This document shows, piece after piece, positions 9,002 through 17,886 of a stretch of DNA of 64,000 nt. The stretch's first letter is position 1; the number at the start of each line of letters is the position of its first letter. Below the pieces are notes generated by a model that saw only the letters and a program-made list of their open reading frames with translations, made no database searches and was not told the origin of the DNA. This DNA comes from an uncultured Alphaproteobacteria bacterium (GTDB taxonomy: Bacteria; Pseudomonadota; Alphaproteobacteria; HIMB59; GCA-002718135). The position numbers and the translations under genes are program-made. The stretch covers positions 102,596 to 166,595 of the forward strand of contig CABZCZ010000002.1 of NCBI GenBank assembly GCA_902524385.1, written 5' to 3'.

Positions 9002-9844
9002 ATGGAATTAATCGATACCCATCAGCATTTAATGTACCGAGACCAAGTGGGATATAGTTGGGCAAATGAGTTTCCACCTATTGACAAGGGAAACTTTACA
9101 TTAGAAGACTATAAAGAACTAACTAAAGAGTTTGAAATCAAAGGAACAATATTCATGGAAACAGGAGTAGATGACTCTGATTATAAAAAAGAAACAAAAT
9201 TTATTCAATCTGTTATGGATCAGCCTGATAGTAATATGAAGGGTTTAATTGTTTCAATAAGACCAGAAGAGGAAAATGGTTTTGATCAATGGTTGGAGGA
9301 AACTATTGATATGAATGTAGTTGGATACAGAAGAATTTTTCACGTTATGCCTGATGAATTTTCTCAAAATACAGTATTAAGAAATAATGTAAAAAAAATT
9401 GGTTCAGCTGGAAAGCCCTTTGATATTTGTTTTCTGCCAACACAACTAAAAATTGCAAAAGAATTTGCAAAGGAATGTGATCAAATGGATTTAGTATTAA
9501 ATCATTGCGGGGTTCCACCTATCGCATCTGGAGAGATTGATGAGTGGGGCAAAGATATTAAATCGCTGTCTGAACTTCCTAATGTAACTTGTAAATTATC
9601 AGGTTTAATGGCCTATTGTGCACCAGGTACTTCTTCTTACGAAACAATAAAGCCATACGTTGATCATTCTTTGGAATGTTTTGGTCCCGATAGAATGGTT
9701 TGGGGAAGTGATTATCCAGTAGTTAATGCTGGTAAAGGTATTCAAGAGTGGATTAAAGTTACACATACCATTTTAGCAAATCTTTCAGATGATGAAGCAA
9801 AGAAAATCGCAAGCTCTAATGCCGAAAGAATATATAAAGTTTAA
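9002..9844 (+). CDS. Amidohydrolase-family sugar lactonase (COG3618; L-rhamnono/L-fucono-lactonase-like)
   Basis: A 280-residue TIM-barrel amidohydrolase of the group that includes L-fuconolactonase, which opens aldonolactones made by sugar 1-dehydrogenases. Metal and catalytic positions visible are the N-terminal IDTHQHL, the mid-protein LNHCG, and the C-terminal GSDYPV aspartate. It lacks a signal peptide and is cytoplasmic. Neighbouring L-rhamnonate dehydratase, rhamnose mutarotase and a sugar importer suggest L-rhamnono-1,4-lactone as substrate; the fuconate pathway further downstream makes L-fuconolactone equally possible. The family is clear, the exact lactone is an inference. Confidence 0.75.
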   Translation: MELIDTHQHLMYRDQVGYSWANEFPPIDKGNFTLEDYKELTKEFEIKGTIFMETGVDDSDYKKETKFIQSVMDQPDSNMKGLIVSIRPEEENGFDQWLEETIDMNVVGYRRIFHVMPDEFSQNTVLRNNVKKIGSAGKPFDICFLPTQLKIAKEFAKECDQMDLVLNHCGVPPIASGEIDEWGKDIKSLSELPNVTCKLSGLMAYCAPGTSSYETIKPYVDHSLECFGPDRMVWGSDYPVVNAGKGIQEWIKVTHTILANLSDDEAKKIASSNAERIYKV

Positions 9845-10728
9845 TGTTTTAATGCACCCATTGTCATACCAGCAATAAACCATCTTTGAAAAACTGCAAA
9901 AATTATCATCACGGGTATTATGGTAATCATAACTGATGCACTATAAGTACCAATGTTTACTTGATATCTACTTGTTCCTATTTTTGCCAAACCAACAGGA
10001 ACTGTATGAATTGTTGGATCTTGCATGAATATCATTGCATATATAAATTCATTCCAAGTATCTAAAAATAATAATATTACACAAGTTGCAATAGCTGGTT
10101 TAGCAAGTGGCAAAAGAACTTTCATTAATAATTGCAAATCAGATGCACCATCAACAGTTCCAGCTTCAGTTAATTCGTAAGGAATTTGTTCGTAAAACAT
10201 TCTTAAAATTAAAATTCCTATGGGAATTAAAAAGCCAGCATACGCAAGAATAACTGCTTGGTATGTGTTAATTATACCAAGATAAATCAAAATATAAAAA
10301 AGTGGAATTAATAAAACCTGAGCTGGCATTGCTACACTAGCTATCATTACATTGTATAAACTTTCTTTTAAAGGAAAGCGCAGATGACTAAATGCAAACG
10401 CAGCAAATATAGACATAGAAATTATTAAAGTCACTGAGAGTGAAGTAACCACAGCGCTATTAATAAACATTCTAGGAAAAGAAACTTTTAATTTTTGTTC
10501 AGCATTAACAAATGCATCAATGTAATTTGCAAAGGAAAATTCATAAGGTATTAAAAAATATCTTGCACTATATACAGTTTCTGGAGATCTCACAGATAGT
10601 GATAAAGTATAAAGTAATGGAAAAATAATTATAATAATAAAAAATAAAACAACAATTCTTGTAATGACATAGAAAACTGGACTTCTTTTGAAACTAGCAC
10701 CATAATTATTTATTTTATTTGTTTCCAT
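9841..10728 (-). CDS. CUT1-type sugar ABC transporter permease (MalG-like)
   Basis: An inner-membrane permease of 295 residues with about six membrane segments and the EAA loop ELTEAGTVDGASDLQLLMKV, which docks on the ATPase. The C-terminal LFLDTWNEFIYA segment is typical for MalG-type CUT1 permeases. It ends 4 bases inside the convergent lactonase gene and follows the MalF-like gene after 3 bases. Together with 10732-11610 and the binding protein at 11653 it forms an importer that has no ATPase gene of its own; the UgpC-type ATPase at 21009 is the likely shared motor. Confidence 0.9.
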   Translation of the reverse strand: METNKINNYGASFKRSPVFYVITRIVVLFFIIIIIFPLLYTLSLSVRSPETVYSARYFLIPYEFSFANYIDAFVNAEQKLKVSFPRMFINSAVVTSLSVTLIISMSIFAAFAFSHLRFPLKESLYNVMIASVAMPAQVLLIPLFYILIYLGIINTYQAVILAYAGFLIPIGILILRMFYEQIPYELTEAGTVDGASDLQLLMKVLLPLAKPAIATCVILLFLDTWNEFIYAMIFMQDPTIHTVPVGLAKIGTSRYQVNIGTYSASVMITIIPVMIIFAVFQRWFIAGMTMGALKH

Positions 10729-10731
10729 AAT

Positions 10732-11610
10732 TTAATTTTCTCTTCTTATTTTTTTACTTATAATAATTCTCGCAACAGCTATAGTTAAAATACATGCAAA
10801 TATTACAAATGCTACTGCAGCCCCAACACCCATTTTGTTTGGGCCTCCTGCTGAAAATGAATAATAATATAGATAAGATGCCAGAACCTCAGAGTAATGT
10901 GCTGGTCCCCCTCTGGTTAAAACATAAACTATATCAAAAGCCCGAAAGCCTCCAATTAAATTCAATATCATATTTAGAATTGTTGTTGGCCACAATAAAG
11001 GAATAATAATTGAAAATATTTTTTGAGACCAATTTGCTCCATCTATGTCGGAAGCCTCGAGTAATTCAATATTCATACTTTGGAGACCTGCATAATAAAT
11101 AACTAAATTATATCCAATCCATTGCCATGTATTAACCATAATAATTAACCACATCACAAGGCTTACAGACGATAGATATGAATAATCAAGACCTAAAATT
11201 GAATTTAAAACACCATCTTGTTCTAAAATTTTTTTCCATACTAAACCAACGGACACAGGTGCTAAAACACATGGAAAAAAGATAATTGAGCGAACTAAAA
11301 CAGAAAATTTAAAGTTCCCAAAAAATATAAAAATAGATAAAACTAAAGCAATACCTGTTTGAATAAATACTGCACCAAATACAAATAGAAATGTGTTTTT
11401 AAGTGCGATCCAGAAATACTTATCTTCATAAATTTTAATAAAATTATCAATTCCAACAAATTTACGAAACAAATTTGTTTCAAAACCTGAAAAATCAAAA
11501 AAACTTAATACCAAAGATGTTAGTCCAGGGATAACATTAAAAGTAAGAAATATAAATACTGCAGGTAATAAATAAAATAATGTTTTAATATGGAAAGTTT
11601 TATAAATCAT
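10732..11610 (-). CDS. CUT1-type sugar ABC transporter permease (MalF-like)
   Basis: A 292-residue permease with about six membrane helices. The EAA loop ELLEASDIDGANWSQKIF and the segment FDIVYVLTRGGPAHYSEVL are signatures of MalF/UgpA-type subunits. It pairs with the MalG-like permease 3 bases downstream. The binding-protein gene lies upstream, separated by a strong hairpin with a T-tract on this strand, so permease transcription is probably only a fraction of that of the binding protein. Substrate inferred from context is L-rhamnose or a related deoxysugar. Confidence 0.9.
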   Translation of the reverse strand: MIYKTFHIKTLFYLLPAVFIFLTFNVIPGLTSLVLSFFDFSGFETNLFRKFVGIDNFIKIYEDKYFWIALKNTFLFVFGAVFIQTGIALVLSIFIFFGNFKFSVLVRSIIFFPCVLAPVSVGLVWKKILEQDGVLNSILGLDYSYLSSVSLVMWLIIMVNTWQWIGYNLVIYYAGLQSMNIELLEASDIDGANWSQKIFSIIIPLLWPTTILNMILNLIGGFRAFDIVYVLTRGGPAHYSEVLASYLYYYSFSAGGPNKMGVGAAVAFVIFACILTIAVARIIISKKIRREN

Positions 11611-11612
11611 TT

Positions 11613-11645
11613 AAAAAAGATTAGGGGTATTGAACCCCTAATCTA
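11613..11645 (-). terminator. Hairpin with T-tract between binding-protein and permease genes
   Basis: On the minus strand an 11-bp perfect stem (arms 11618-11628 and 11634-11644) with a 5-base loop is followed by six T residues. It sits between the solute-binding-protein stop and the permease start inside one transport operon. It fits an intrinsic, probably leaky, terminator or an mRNA-stabilising hairpin. Confidence 0.75.
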
Positions 11646-11652
11646 ATAAATC

Positions 11653-12945
11653 TTAGCCACTGTAGCCAGTGACATCATTCATTTTTTCTACTATGTCATC
11701 AACTGAAGTTACACCTAGAAACATTTCCATAATACCATCATACAAATGTTTCATTGGTTCTGCTTGAGAATAATAAATATTAGTATTTCTACCTTCTGTA
11801 GCTAACATTTTTATACCATCATTAAATAATAAATTAGGTGATGCAGCTAAAGCATCCATGTCAACTTGTGCAAGGTTTGCTGGAATTTGTCCATAACTAG
11901 CAAAAGTCATAGAAGCATTTGGACTATTTGTTAGTTTTACAAATTCCATTGCTAAATCTTTATTTGGAGAGTTAGCATTAATACCAAGATTAGTTCCTGT
12001 TGCTTTATTGTAAGTCATTGGAGAGTCACTAGATAGTTTTGGATATGACATCATTGTTATACCTAAGCTATCAGGAGTATTATAATCTGCAGGAGCAGAT
12101 GAAATAAACCAATCACCATTACAATAGATTCCAACACCTTCTCTTTCTAGCCATTTACCCCATGCTTGAACTTGGTAATCCATACTCAACGAATCTTTTC
12201 TCCAAACTCCGTTGTCATTAAGAGTTTTGTATGCATTAAGTGCATCTCTAAACATTGGCTGATCCCAAGAAATTTTTCCATCAAGAGCCATTCCTAAAGA
12301 ATCTTCAGGGTAATTTTGATTTCCTTGGTTAACAAAATTTGCAAATCCATCAAAAACACACCAAGCTTCAACTGGTCCAAACATTAAGCCATCAAGACCT
12401 TTTTCTTTTGCTGCATTACCAATTGCAACCCATTCATCAACTGTGTAAGAGTCACCAAAAGCTGGGAGCTCAAAACCTAGGTCTTCAATCATATCATTGT
12501 AAACCCAAATTTCTTCTGTAAAAGCATCTTGAGGTGCCAGATAAAGATTACCATTTCTACTTAATTCAGGAATATTAATATTGTTTCCTAACCAACCTTT
12601 CCATTCATCATCTGCTTCTTTAGTTATGTTAACTAAATGCCCAGCATTCATAACCTCATCAAGATCAGGACCAGGATAAACAGCAAAAATGTCGGGCCCT
12701 TTTCCAGATGAAAGAGCAGGTTTTAGGAATTCATTATAAGTAGAGACTGTATATTGCGTATACTCTACTTTAACTCCTGGATTAGCTGCTTCAAATTCTT
12801 TTATAAAGTCAGCATAAGCATTTGTAATACCTCCAACACCAGACTGCCAATCTACAACAGTAATAACAGTTTCTGCCTTTGCACTGATAGATACGAAGGC
12901 ACTAACTAGTAGTGCTAGAGAAAATTTAAAAATATTTTTAACCAT
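11653..12945 (-). CDS. CUT1 sugar ABC transporter solute-binding protein
   Basis: A 430-residue periplasmic substrate-binding protein of the MalE/UgpB type. It begins with a Sec signal peptide (KNIFKFSLALLVSAFVSISA) ending at an AKA-E cleavage site, then the mature start TVITVVDWQSG. The open frame extends 8 codons upstream, but the ATG at 12945 has an ideal GGAGG site just before it and gives a clean signal peptide, so it is chosen. The protein would capture the sugar for the two permeases downstream. Gene context (RhmD, RhaM, lactonase) suggests L-rhamnose or a rhamnose-containing oligosaccharide. Confidence 0.9.
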   Translation of the reverse strand: MVKNIFKFSLALLVSAFVSISAKAETVITVVDWQSGVGGITNAYADFIKEFEAANPGVKVEYTQYTVSTYNEFLKPALSSGKGPDIFAVYPGPDLDEVMNAGHLVNITKEADDEWKGWLGNNINIPELSRNGNLYLAPQDAFTEEIWVYNDMIEDLGFELPAFGDSYTVDEWVAIGNAAKEKGLDGLMFGPVEAWCVFDGFANFVNQGNQNYPEDSLGMALDGKISWDQPMFRDALNAYKTLNDNGVWRKDSLSMDYQVQAWGKWLEREGVGIYCNGDWFISSAPADYNTPDSLGITMMSYPKLSSDSPMTYNKATGTNLGINANSPNKDLAMEFVKLTNSPNASMTFASYGQIPANLAQVDMDALAASPNLLFNDGIKMLATEGRNTNIYYSQAEPMKHLYDGIMEMFLGVTSVDDIVEKMNDVTGYSG

Positions 12946-12950
12946 ATTTT

Positions 12951-12955
12951 CCTCC
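12951..12955 (-). promoter_or_regulatory. Strong Shine-Dalgarno deciding the binding-protein start
   Basis: GGAGG on the minus strand, 5 bases before the ATG at 12945. It supports this start over the longer frame beginning at 12969, in which the site would lie inside the coding sequence. Confidence 0.7.
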
Positions 12956-13027
12956 AATATGATTAACATTACATCACACTTTAAAAAATAAATACACTTA
13001 AATAATCAGAATTATTAATAAAATTTA

Positions 13028-13056
13028 TTGCTTTTTAGCCATTTCTGTAACAAGAT
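13028..13056 (+). promoter_or_regulatory. Candidate sigma-70-type promoter of rhmD with near-leaderless start
   Basis: TTGCTT at 13028-13033, a 17-base spacer, then CAAGAT at 13051-13056, 9 bases before the rhmD ATG. No Shine-Dalgarno is present. The same arrangement precedes the Gfo/Idh gene at 16723, which supports a real element; the -10 hexamer is far from consensus. Confidence 0.35.
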
Positions 13057-13065
13057 ACATTCCAT

Positions 13066-14244
13066 ATGGATAAACGTTACATAATATCAGAAATAAAAGT
13101 TTCAATTGTTAAAACTCAGAGTGCTGGCGCAGACTACACTGATCATGCTGCAGGTCACTGGATAAACGATACAATTATTGCAAATCCAATGTCAATTTAT
13201 AATACATTCCAGGAGTCAAGATCCTCATGGGGTATGGATGTATTAAAGGGTATTTTTATAGAAGTAACAACCGAGGGAGGTCACCAAGGTTATGCAACTG
13301 CTTATGGTGGGTATATCGCAAGTTGGATAATTAAAAATCATTTAAACCGTTTTTTAGTTGGCGCTGATGCTAGAGACTTAAATCTTCTTTATGATCAAAT
13401 GTATAGAGCAGCAATTCCTTATTCGGGTCAAAATGGTGTTGTTATGAATACAATTGCTGGTATCGATTTAGCCTTATGGGATTTAATTGGAAAAGTTAGA
13501 GGTGAACCAGTTTATAAAATGATAGGCGGAAAAGTAAGAGATAAACTTCAAACATATGTAACAGGTCCAGAAGCAAAGCTTGCTCAAGATTGGGGACATG
13601 TAGGTTCTAAAATACCACTACCTTATGGTCCAGGAGATGGGATTAAAGGTCTTAAGAAAAATCAAGAGTATATAATGGAAACTAGAAAACAAGTTGGGCA
13701 TGATTATCGATTAATGGTTGATTGTTATATGTCACTTGACGTACCATATGCGATTGATTTAGCAAACGCTGTTAGAGAAGCCAATCTATTTTGGATTGAA
13801 GAAGCTCTTCCACCTCATGATCTTGAGAGTCATAAGTTAATTAAAGAAGCATGTCCTTGGCAAAAGTGGGCTACTGGAGAGCATACTAATTCTCGTTATG
13901 GATTTAGGAATATTATTAGAGATAGATCAGTAGATATTCTTCAACCAGATCTGACTCTATGTGGAATGACAGAAACATTACGAATAGCTGCTATGGCATC
14001 TGCTTATGATATGATTGTTATTCCTCATTGCAGCGGTGTTTATGCATATAACTTTGGTATTGCTTCAACTTTAACACCTTTTAATGAATTTATAAATTTA
14101 CATCCAAAAGCAACAGAAGTAGTTCCTATTTTTGGTAAGATGTTTAAAAACGAACCTGTGCCTGTAAATGGAGAAGTTAGCTTAACCGATCTTCCTGGTT
14201 TTGGTGCTGAGTTAAATACTGAGGTTGAGTTAGAAGAAATTTAA
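13066..14244 (+). CDS. rhmD: L-rhamnonate dehydratase
   Basis: An enolase-superfamily dehydratase that converts L-rhamnonate to 2-keto-3-deoxy-L-rhamnonate. Similarity to E. coli RhmD (YfaW) as I remember it extends over the full length: DYTDHAAGHWINDTI near the N-terminus matches its DYHDQGANHWIDDHI block, and VVMNTIAGIDLALWDL and PVPVNGEV are shared. Metal ligands are visible in RLMVDCYMS (Asp), WIEEALPP (Glu) and TGEHTNS (Glu), and the general-base histidine in VIPHCSGVY. The length of 392 residues fits. It is the key evidence that this block handles L-rhamnose by the non-phosphorylative route. It is divergent from the transporter operon and probably leaderless. Confidence 0.88.
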   Translation: MDKRYIISEIKVSIVKTQSAGADYTDHAAGHWINDTIIANPMSIYNTFQESRSSWGMDVLKGIFIEVTTEGGHQGYATAYGGYIASWIIKNHLNRFLVGADARDLNLLYDQMYRAAIPYSGQNGVVMNTIAGIDLALWDLIGKVRGEPVYKMIGGKVRDKLQTYVTGPEAKLAQDWGHVGSKIPLPYGPGDGIKGLKKNQEYIMETRKQVGHDYRLMVDCYMSLDVPYAIDLANAVREANLFWIEEALPPHDLESHKLIKEACPWQKWATGEHTNSRYGFRNIIRDRSVDILQPDLTLCGMTETLRIAAMASAYDMIVIPHCSGVYAYNFGIASTLTPFNEFINLHPKATEVVPIFGKMFKNEPVPVNGEVSLTDLPGFGAELNTEVELEEI

Positions 14245-15273
14245 CTATAGTTTTTTTGCTGTAGCAACTAACATTTTTATTTTGTTTTTAACTATATCTA
14301 TAGGCACATGACCAAAACCACATTCACTCGTAAGTAAAATTTTTTCTTTAGGAAAATATTCTAGAGCAGGTTTAATAGCTTTTATAATGTCTTCCTCTGT
14401 TTCTGTATTATCAATTCTTTGATCAATTACGCCAAGAGATACTTTTCCATCAAATTTCCAATCATTAAATACATCCAACATTTTATAATGTAGGCTGCAG
14501 TGTTCTAGATGTATTTCATCAACTTTTAATATCTTAAATGCTTCAATCATATCAGTGTATTTTCCAAAAAAACCTCTTTTCCTGTGAGCATTACCGCCAC
14601 ATACATGAAGGTTAAAATCTACATTAGGAAATTTTTCAATAATTCCATTTAATACTTCAGCGGCCCATTTCGTTTCATTTACATTTTCAGTCCAAACAGG
14701 TTCATCAAATTGAACATAATCACATCCTTCATTAACGACTTCTTCTAGTTCTGCTGTTAATACATTTGCATAAGCTTTTGCAAGTGCAATATCATCTGGA
14801 TAGAGATCAGTTCTTTCATTGACACTAAATCTTGCCAGCATATGAGGGCCAGTAATTGTTTGTTTCACTCTCACGTTTGAAGGAGTATTATCTCTAGCAA
14901 CCCTCCATTTTTTTGCCAAACCAATTTTTAGATTTTTTATTTCATCTTTTACAACTGCACACTCAATTCCAAATCCTTTAGTTCCATGAGTCTTACTTAA
15001 ATCCACACCTTTCATTGAACCACCAAGTGTGAAATCTTTGCGAATTTTATTTATAGCATCCACCCCATCCAATCGTAATTGATAGAACCAATACATATTT
15101 TCTCTGTATCCTTCACCATCTGTAATAATATCAAGTCCGAGATCAGACTGTTCTTTAACTGCCCATTTAATCATTTCAAAAGATTCTTCTTCTGAAACAC
15201 TTGGTTTACGCAGTGTATCTTTTTGCACTTCTTTCCTTGGATAGCTACCTGTGACTGTTGTTGTATAACTCAT
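14245..15273 (-). CDS. MetE-core (cobalamin-independent methionine synthase C-terminal-like) methyltransferase
   Basis: A 342-residue protein matching only the catalytic C-terminal half of MetE (about 750 residues). The zinc site is intact: His and Cys in LHVCGGN, a Glu in the DEIHLEHCS segment, and the last Cys in LLTSECGFG. Such stand-alone cores are known as methionine synthases that need a partner protein or different methyl donor, and related enzymes move methyl groups between thiols. It is translated with the extended SDR and rhamnose mutarotase genes (3-base gaps), which is odd for a methionine gene. A role in handling methylated sugars is a speculation; methionine synthesis remains the default. 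Confidence 0.8.
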   Translation of the reverse strand: MSYTTTVTGSYPRKEVQKDTLRKPSVSEEESFEMIKWAVKEQSDLGLDIITDGEGYRENMYWFYQLRLDGVDAINKIRKDFTLGGSMKGVDLSKTHGTKGFGIECAVVKDEIKNLKIGLAKKWRVARDNTPSNVRVKQTITGPHMLARFSVNERTDLYPDDIALAKAYANVLTAELEEVVNEGCDYVQFDEPVWTENVNETKWAAEVLNGIIEKFPNVDFNLHVCGGNAHRKRGFFGKYTDMIEAFKILKVDEIHLEHCSLHYKMLDVFNDWKFDGKVSLGVIDQRIDNTETEEDIIKAIKPALEYFPKEKILLTSECGFGHVPIDIVKNKIKMLVATAKKL

Positions 15274-15276
15274 ATA

Positions 15277-16239
15277 TCAATTACTTTCTCTTACATCTTG
15301 TATAAGACATTTAACACCTTCTTCAAACGATCTTGGATTAAAATCTATTTCTTTTCGAATTCTTTCATCATTTTGATCATCAATTAATGGTGTTGATTTT
15401 ATATTTTCATCAAAAAAGATTTCTGCATCTGGAATTATTTTTTTAACAGTTGCTTCTAATTGACTACCATCTAAAGTTTCAGCACCTGTATTAAAGCAAG
15501 AATAATTTAAAGTTTCTTTTAATGCTAAACGAACAAGTTGTTCTGCACAATCATCTACATAGATCCAGTTGTCTCTATTTTTTTTTGAAAATGGTAAATG
15601 AGCTGCTTGTCCCAAAGCAGGCTTAGCAGCAAAATCTTCAGCCCAGTTGATCGCAGTATTCTGTCTTCCATAACCATATACGACTGATGGCCTAGTATAG
15701 GCAATACTACATCCATGTTTTTTGATATATTTTTCAGCCATAAACTCATTAAGAAGCTTCATTACGCCATATGTATAAAAGTGATTATTGATGCCTGAGT
15801 AATCCTCTTCTGTTACAGCTCTGTTTCCAAAGAATTCTTGATGAGCACCGTAAACGGTTTCGCTACTTGCAAATACTAATCGTCTAATTTTATACTTCAC
15901 TATCATTTCAAATATTGAAGTAGTTCCAACGATATTTATTTTACTTGCTAGTAATGGATTTTCTTCACATATAGTTCCAATTCCATATGCTAAATTAATA
16001 ACTGAATCTATTTTGTTATTTTGAAAAATATTTTCAATTTCGTTATAATTGGTAATATCTAATTTTTGATATTTTACTTTTTCTTTATTTTTCCCAATTT
16101 TTAATATGTTACTTTCAAGTTTATCTTTATTTTTTACAATATCAAGATCTGTCACTAAAACATCAATATCTTTTTTTAGTAATTGCAAAACAACCTTAGA
16201 TCCAATAAATCCTAAACCACCTGTAACTAAAACAGTCAT
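15277..16239 (-). CDS. Extended SDR: NAD-dependent epimerase/dehydratase family
   Basis: A 320-residue extended short-chain dehydrogenase with the Rossmann motif TGGLGFIGSK at the N-terminus, the catalytic YxxxK in YTYGVMKLLNEF, and the downstream block YTRPSVVYGYGRQ. A TTG codon precedes the chosen ATG at 16239; the ATG is 3 bases after the mutarotase stop. It could be a sugar or sugar-acid dehydrogenase, and is one of two candidates (with the Gfo/Idh protein at 16723) for the missing L-rhamnose or L-fucose 1-dehydrogenase. UDP-sugar epimerase activity is the alternative. Confidence 0.8.
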   Translation of the reverse strand: MTVLVTGGLGFIGSKVVLQLLKKDIDVLVTDLDIVKNKDKLESNILKIGKNKEKVKYQKLDITNYNEIENIFQNNKIDSVINLAYGIGTICEENPLLASKINIVGTTSIFEMIVKYKIRRLVFASSETVYGAHQEFFGNRAVTEEDYSGINNHFYTYGVMKLLNEFMAEKYIKKHGCSIAYTRPSVVYGYGRQNTAINWAEDFAAKPALGQAAHLPFSKKNRDNWIYVDDCAEQLVRLALKETLNYSCFNTGAETLDGSQLEATVKKIIPDAEIFFDENIKSTPLIDDQNDERIRKEIDFNPRSFEEGVKCLIQDVRESN

Positions 16240-16242
16240 CAA

Positions 16243-16572
16243 TTATTCCATAAAAAAAATTTGATCCATCATAACCCAGGATTCATTATCATCATTATTA
16301 GGGAAAGGATTAAAGCAATCTATCATTAGTTTAGTCCATTTATCTACAATTGGTATTTGTTGCATTTTTCCCATATCACCATCAAAATCTTTTCCTGTAT
16401 ACTCCAGATATCCAAACATAAAATCTTCTTTTAAGAAGATACTATAATTTTGAACATTAATTTTTTTTAACTCTTCTAAAACTTCAGGCCAAACATTTGC
16501 ATGATTGTCAATATAATATTGTCTTTTCTCATCTTTCAACCTGACAGCCATTCCATATCTTTGTATAACCAT
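16243..16572 (-). CDS. rhaM: L-rhamnose mutarotase
   Basis: RhaM interconverts the alpha and beta anomers of L-rhamnose after uptake. The 109-residue length is right for the family and the block HANVWPEVLEELKK near residue 24 carries the conserved active-site histidine. LEYTGKDFDGDMGKMQQ and the C-terminal MMDQIFFME are further typical parts. A GGAGG site lies before the ATG. It is the first gene of the mutarotase-SDR-MetE-core operon and supports rhamnose (or a closely similar 6-deoxyhexose such as fucose) as the sugar of this region. Confidence 0.88.
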   Translation of the reverse strand: MVIQRYGMAVRLKDEKRQYYIDNHANVWPEVLEELKKINVQNYSIFLKEDFMFGYLEYTGKDFDGDMGKMQQIPIVDKWTKLMIDCFNPFPNNDDNESWVMMDQIFFME

Positions 16573-16686
16573 ACAACCTCCTTAATTTTTCAAATTAACT
16601 TAACATAGAACTTACAATGAAATGAAACAAAATCATTAGTTATTCATAATTTTTTCTGATCTTAATTTTTATTACTGCATGATTTA

Positions 16687-16715
16687 TTGCTTTTTTAAAA
16701 AATTTAGTTAGAGAT
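16687..16715 (+). promoter_or_regulatory. Candidate promoter of the Gfo/Idh gene, matching that of rhmD
   Basis: TTGCTT at 16687-16692, a 17-base spacer and AGAGAT at 16710-16715, 7 bases before the ATG at 16723. The flanking bases TTTATTGCTTTTT are the same as before rhmD. No ribosome site is seen, so the mRNA may be leaderless. Confidence 0.35.
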
Positions 16716-16722
16716 ATTTTCT

Positions 16723-17808
16723 ATGGAAAAAATTAGTACAGAAGATATTGCAAATTTAAATACTGTTTGGGAGCTTCCAAAAAATAAAAAACCAATTGTA
16801 ATTATTGGTGCTGGTGGAATAGTAAGTGACGCCCATTTGCCAGCATATAAAAAAGCAAACTTTCCTGTGAGAGGAATTTATGATCCTGATGTAGAAAAAG
16901 CAAAAAAATGTGCTGAAAATTATTCTATTGAAAAGATTTACTCTAGTGAAGAAGAAGCATTAGCAGAAAAAGATGTAGTTTTTGATATAGCAGTTCCTCC
17001 TCAAGTTCTATTAGGTATTGTTCAAAAGATTCCAAATAATTCTATTTGCCAATTACAAAAACCAATGGGTAATAGTATGACTCAAGCAAAAAGAATTAAA
17101 GAAATCATTAATGAAAAAAATATTATTGCATGTGTTAATCTTCAATTAAAATTTAGTCCGATGATGATTGCTTTAAGAGAAGCAATAGACAAAAAAATGT
17201 TAGGCAAATTAACAGAATTAGAAATATGTTTAAGCGTGGGCACTCCATGGCATCTTTGGCCTTTTTTAGAAACACTAGATAATGTCGAAGTTCCACTTCA
17301 CTCTATTCATTATTTAGATTGGATACGATCAGTTCTTGGGAATCCAGCAAGTGTACATTGTAAATCAGTAAAACATCCTAATTTACCAAACTTAGCTGAT
17401 TGTAGATCAAGTATAATTCTTCAATATGAAGATGATATCAGATGTTGTTTATCTATAAATCATACTCATGATAATTCTTCACATGGTATGAAACACTCAC
17501 ATGCGTATGCCAGGCTCGAAGGCTTGGATGGAGCAGCTTATATCAAATTTGGGTTACTTCTTAACTATCCAAACGGTGAACCGGAAGAGATTGAAATTTC
17601 TACAAAAGATACTGAATGGACCAAAGTCAAGAATGTTGGAACTTGGTTTCCAGATGCATTTATAGGCACTATGTCTAGCTTACAAAGATATGCATCAGGA
17701 GAAGAAGCTGAATTAACTCATTCCGTTGATAATGCCTATAATACAATGGCTCTTGTATATGCTTGTCTTGAGTCTAATACTCAACCTGGGACAATAGTTC
17801 ACTATTAA
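16723..17808 (+). CDS. Gfo/Idh/MocA-family oxidoreductase
   Basis: A 361-residue NAD(P)-dependent oxidoreductase with the Rossmann motif VIIGAGGIVSDAHLP near residue 27 and the second-domain block HSIHYLDWIRSVLG near 193. The motif usually written EKP, whose lysine is catalytic, reads LQKPMGNS here, so the lysine is kept while the glutamate is changed to glutamine. Members oxidise sugars, inositols or their acids. It has its own candidate promoter and stands just before the second importer operon. It may supply the sugar 1-dehydrogenase step missing from the rhamnose and fucose pathways, but the sequence cannot decide the substrate. Confidence 0.85.
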   Translation: MEKISTEDIANLNTVWELPKNKKPIVIIGAGGIVSDAHLPAYKKANFPVRGIYDPDVEKAKKCAENYSIEKIYSSEEEALAEKDVVFDIAVPPQVLLGIVQKIPNNSICQLQKPMGNSMTQAKRIKEIINEKNIIACVNLQLKFSPMMIALREAIDKKMLGKLTELEICLSVGTPWHLWPFLETLDNVEVPLHSIHYLDWIRSVLGNPASVHCKSVKHPNLPNLADCRSSIILQYEDDIRCCLSINHTHDNSSHGMKHSHAYARLEGLDGAAYIKFGLLLNYPNGEPEEIEISTKDTEWTKVKNVGTWFPDAFIGTMSSLQRYASGEEAELTHSVDNAYNTMALVYACLESNTQPGTIVHY

Positions 17809-17886
17809 AAAAAATTTCCCTAAAGTTATTGTATTTTTATCAAATAATTGCAACATGGCGTTATTAATTAACAAATTTATGGAGGA

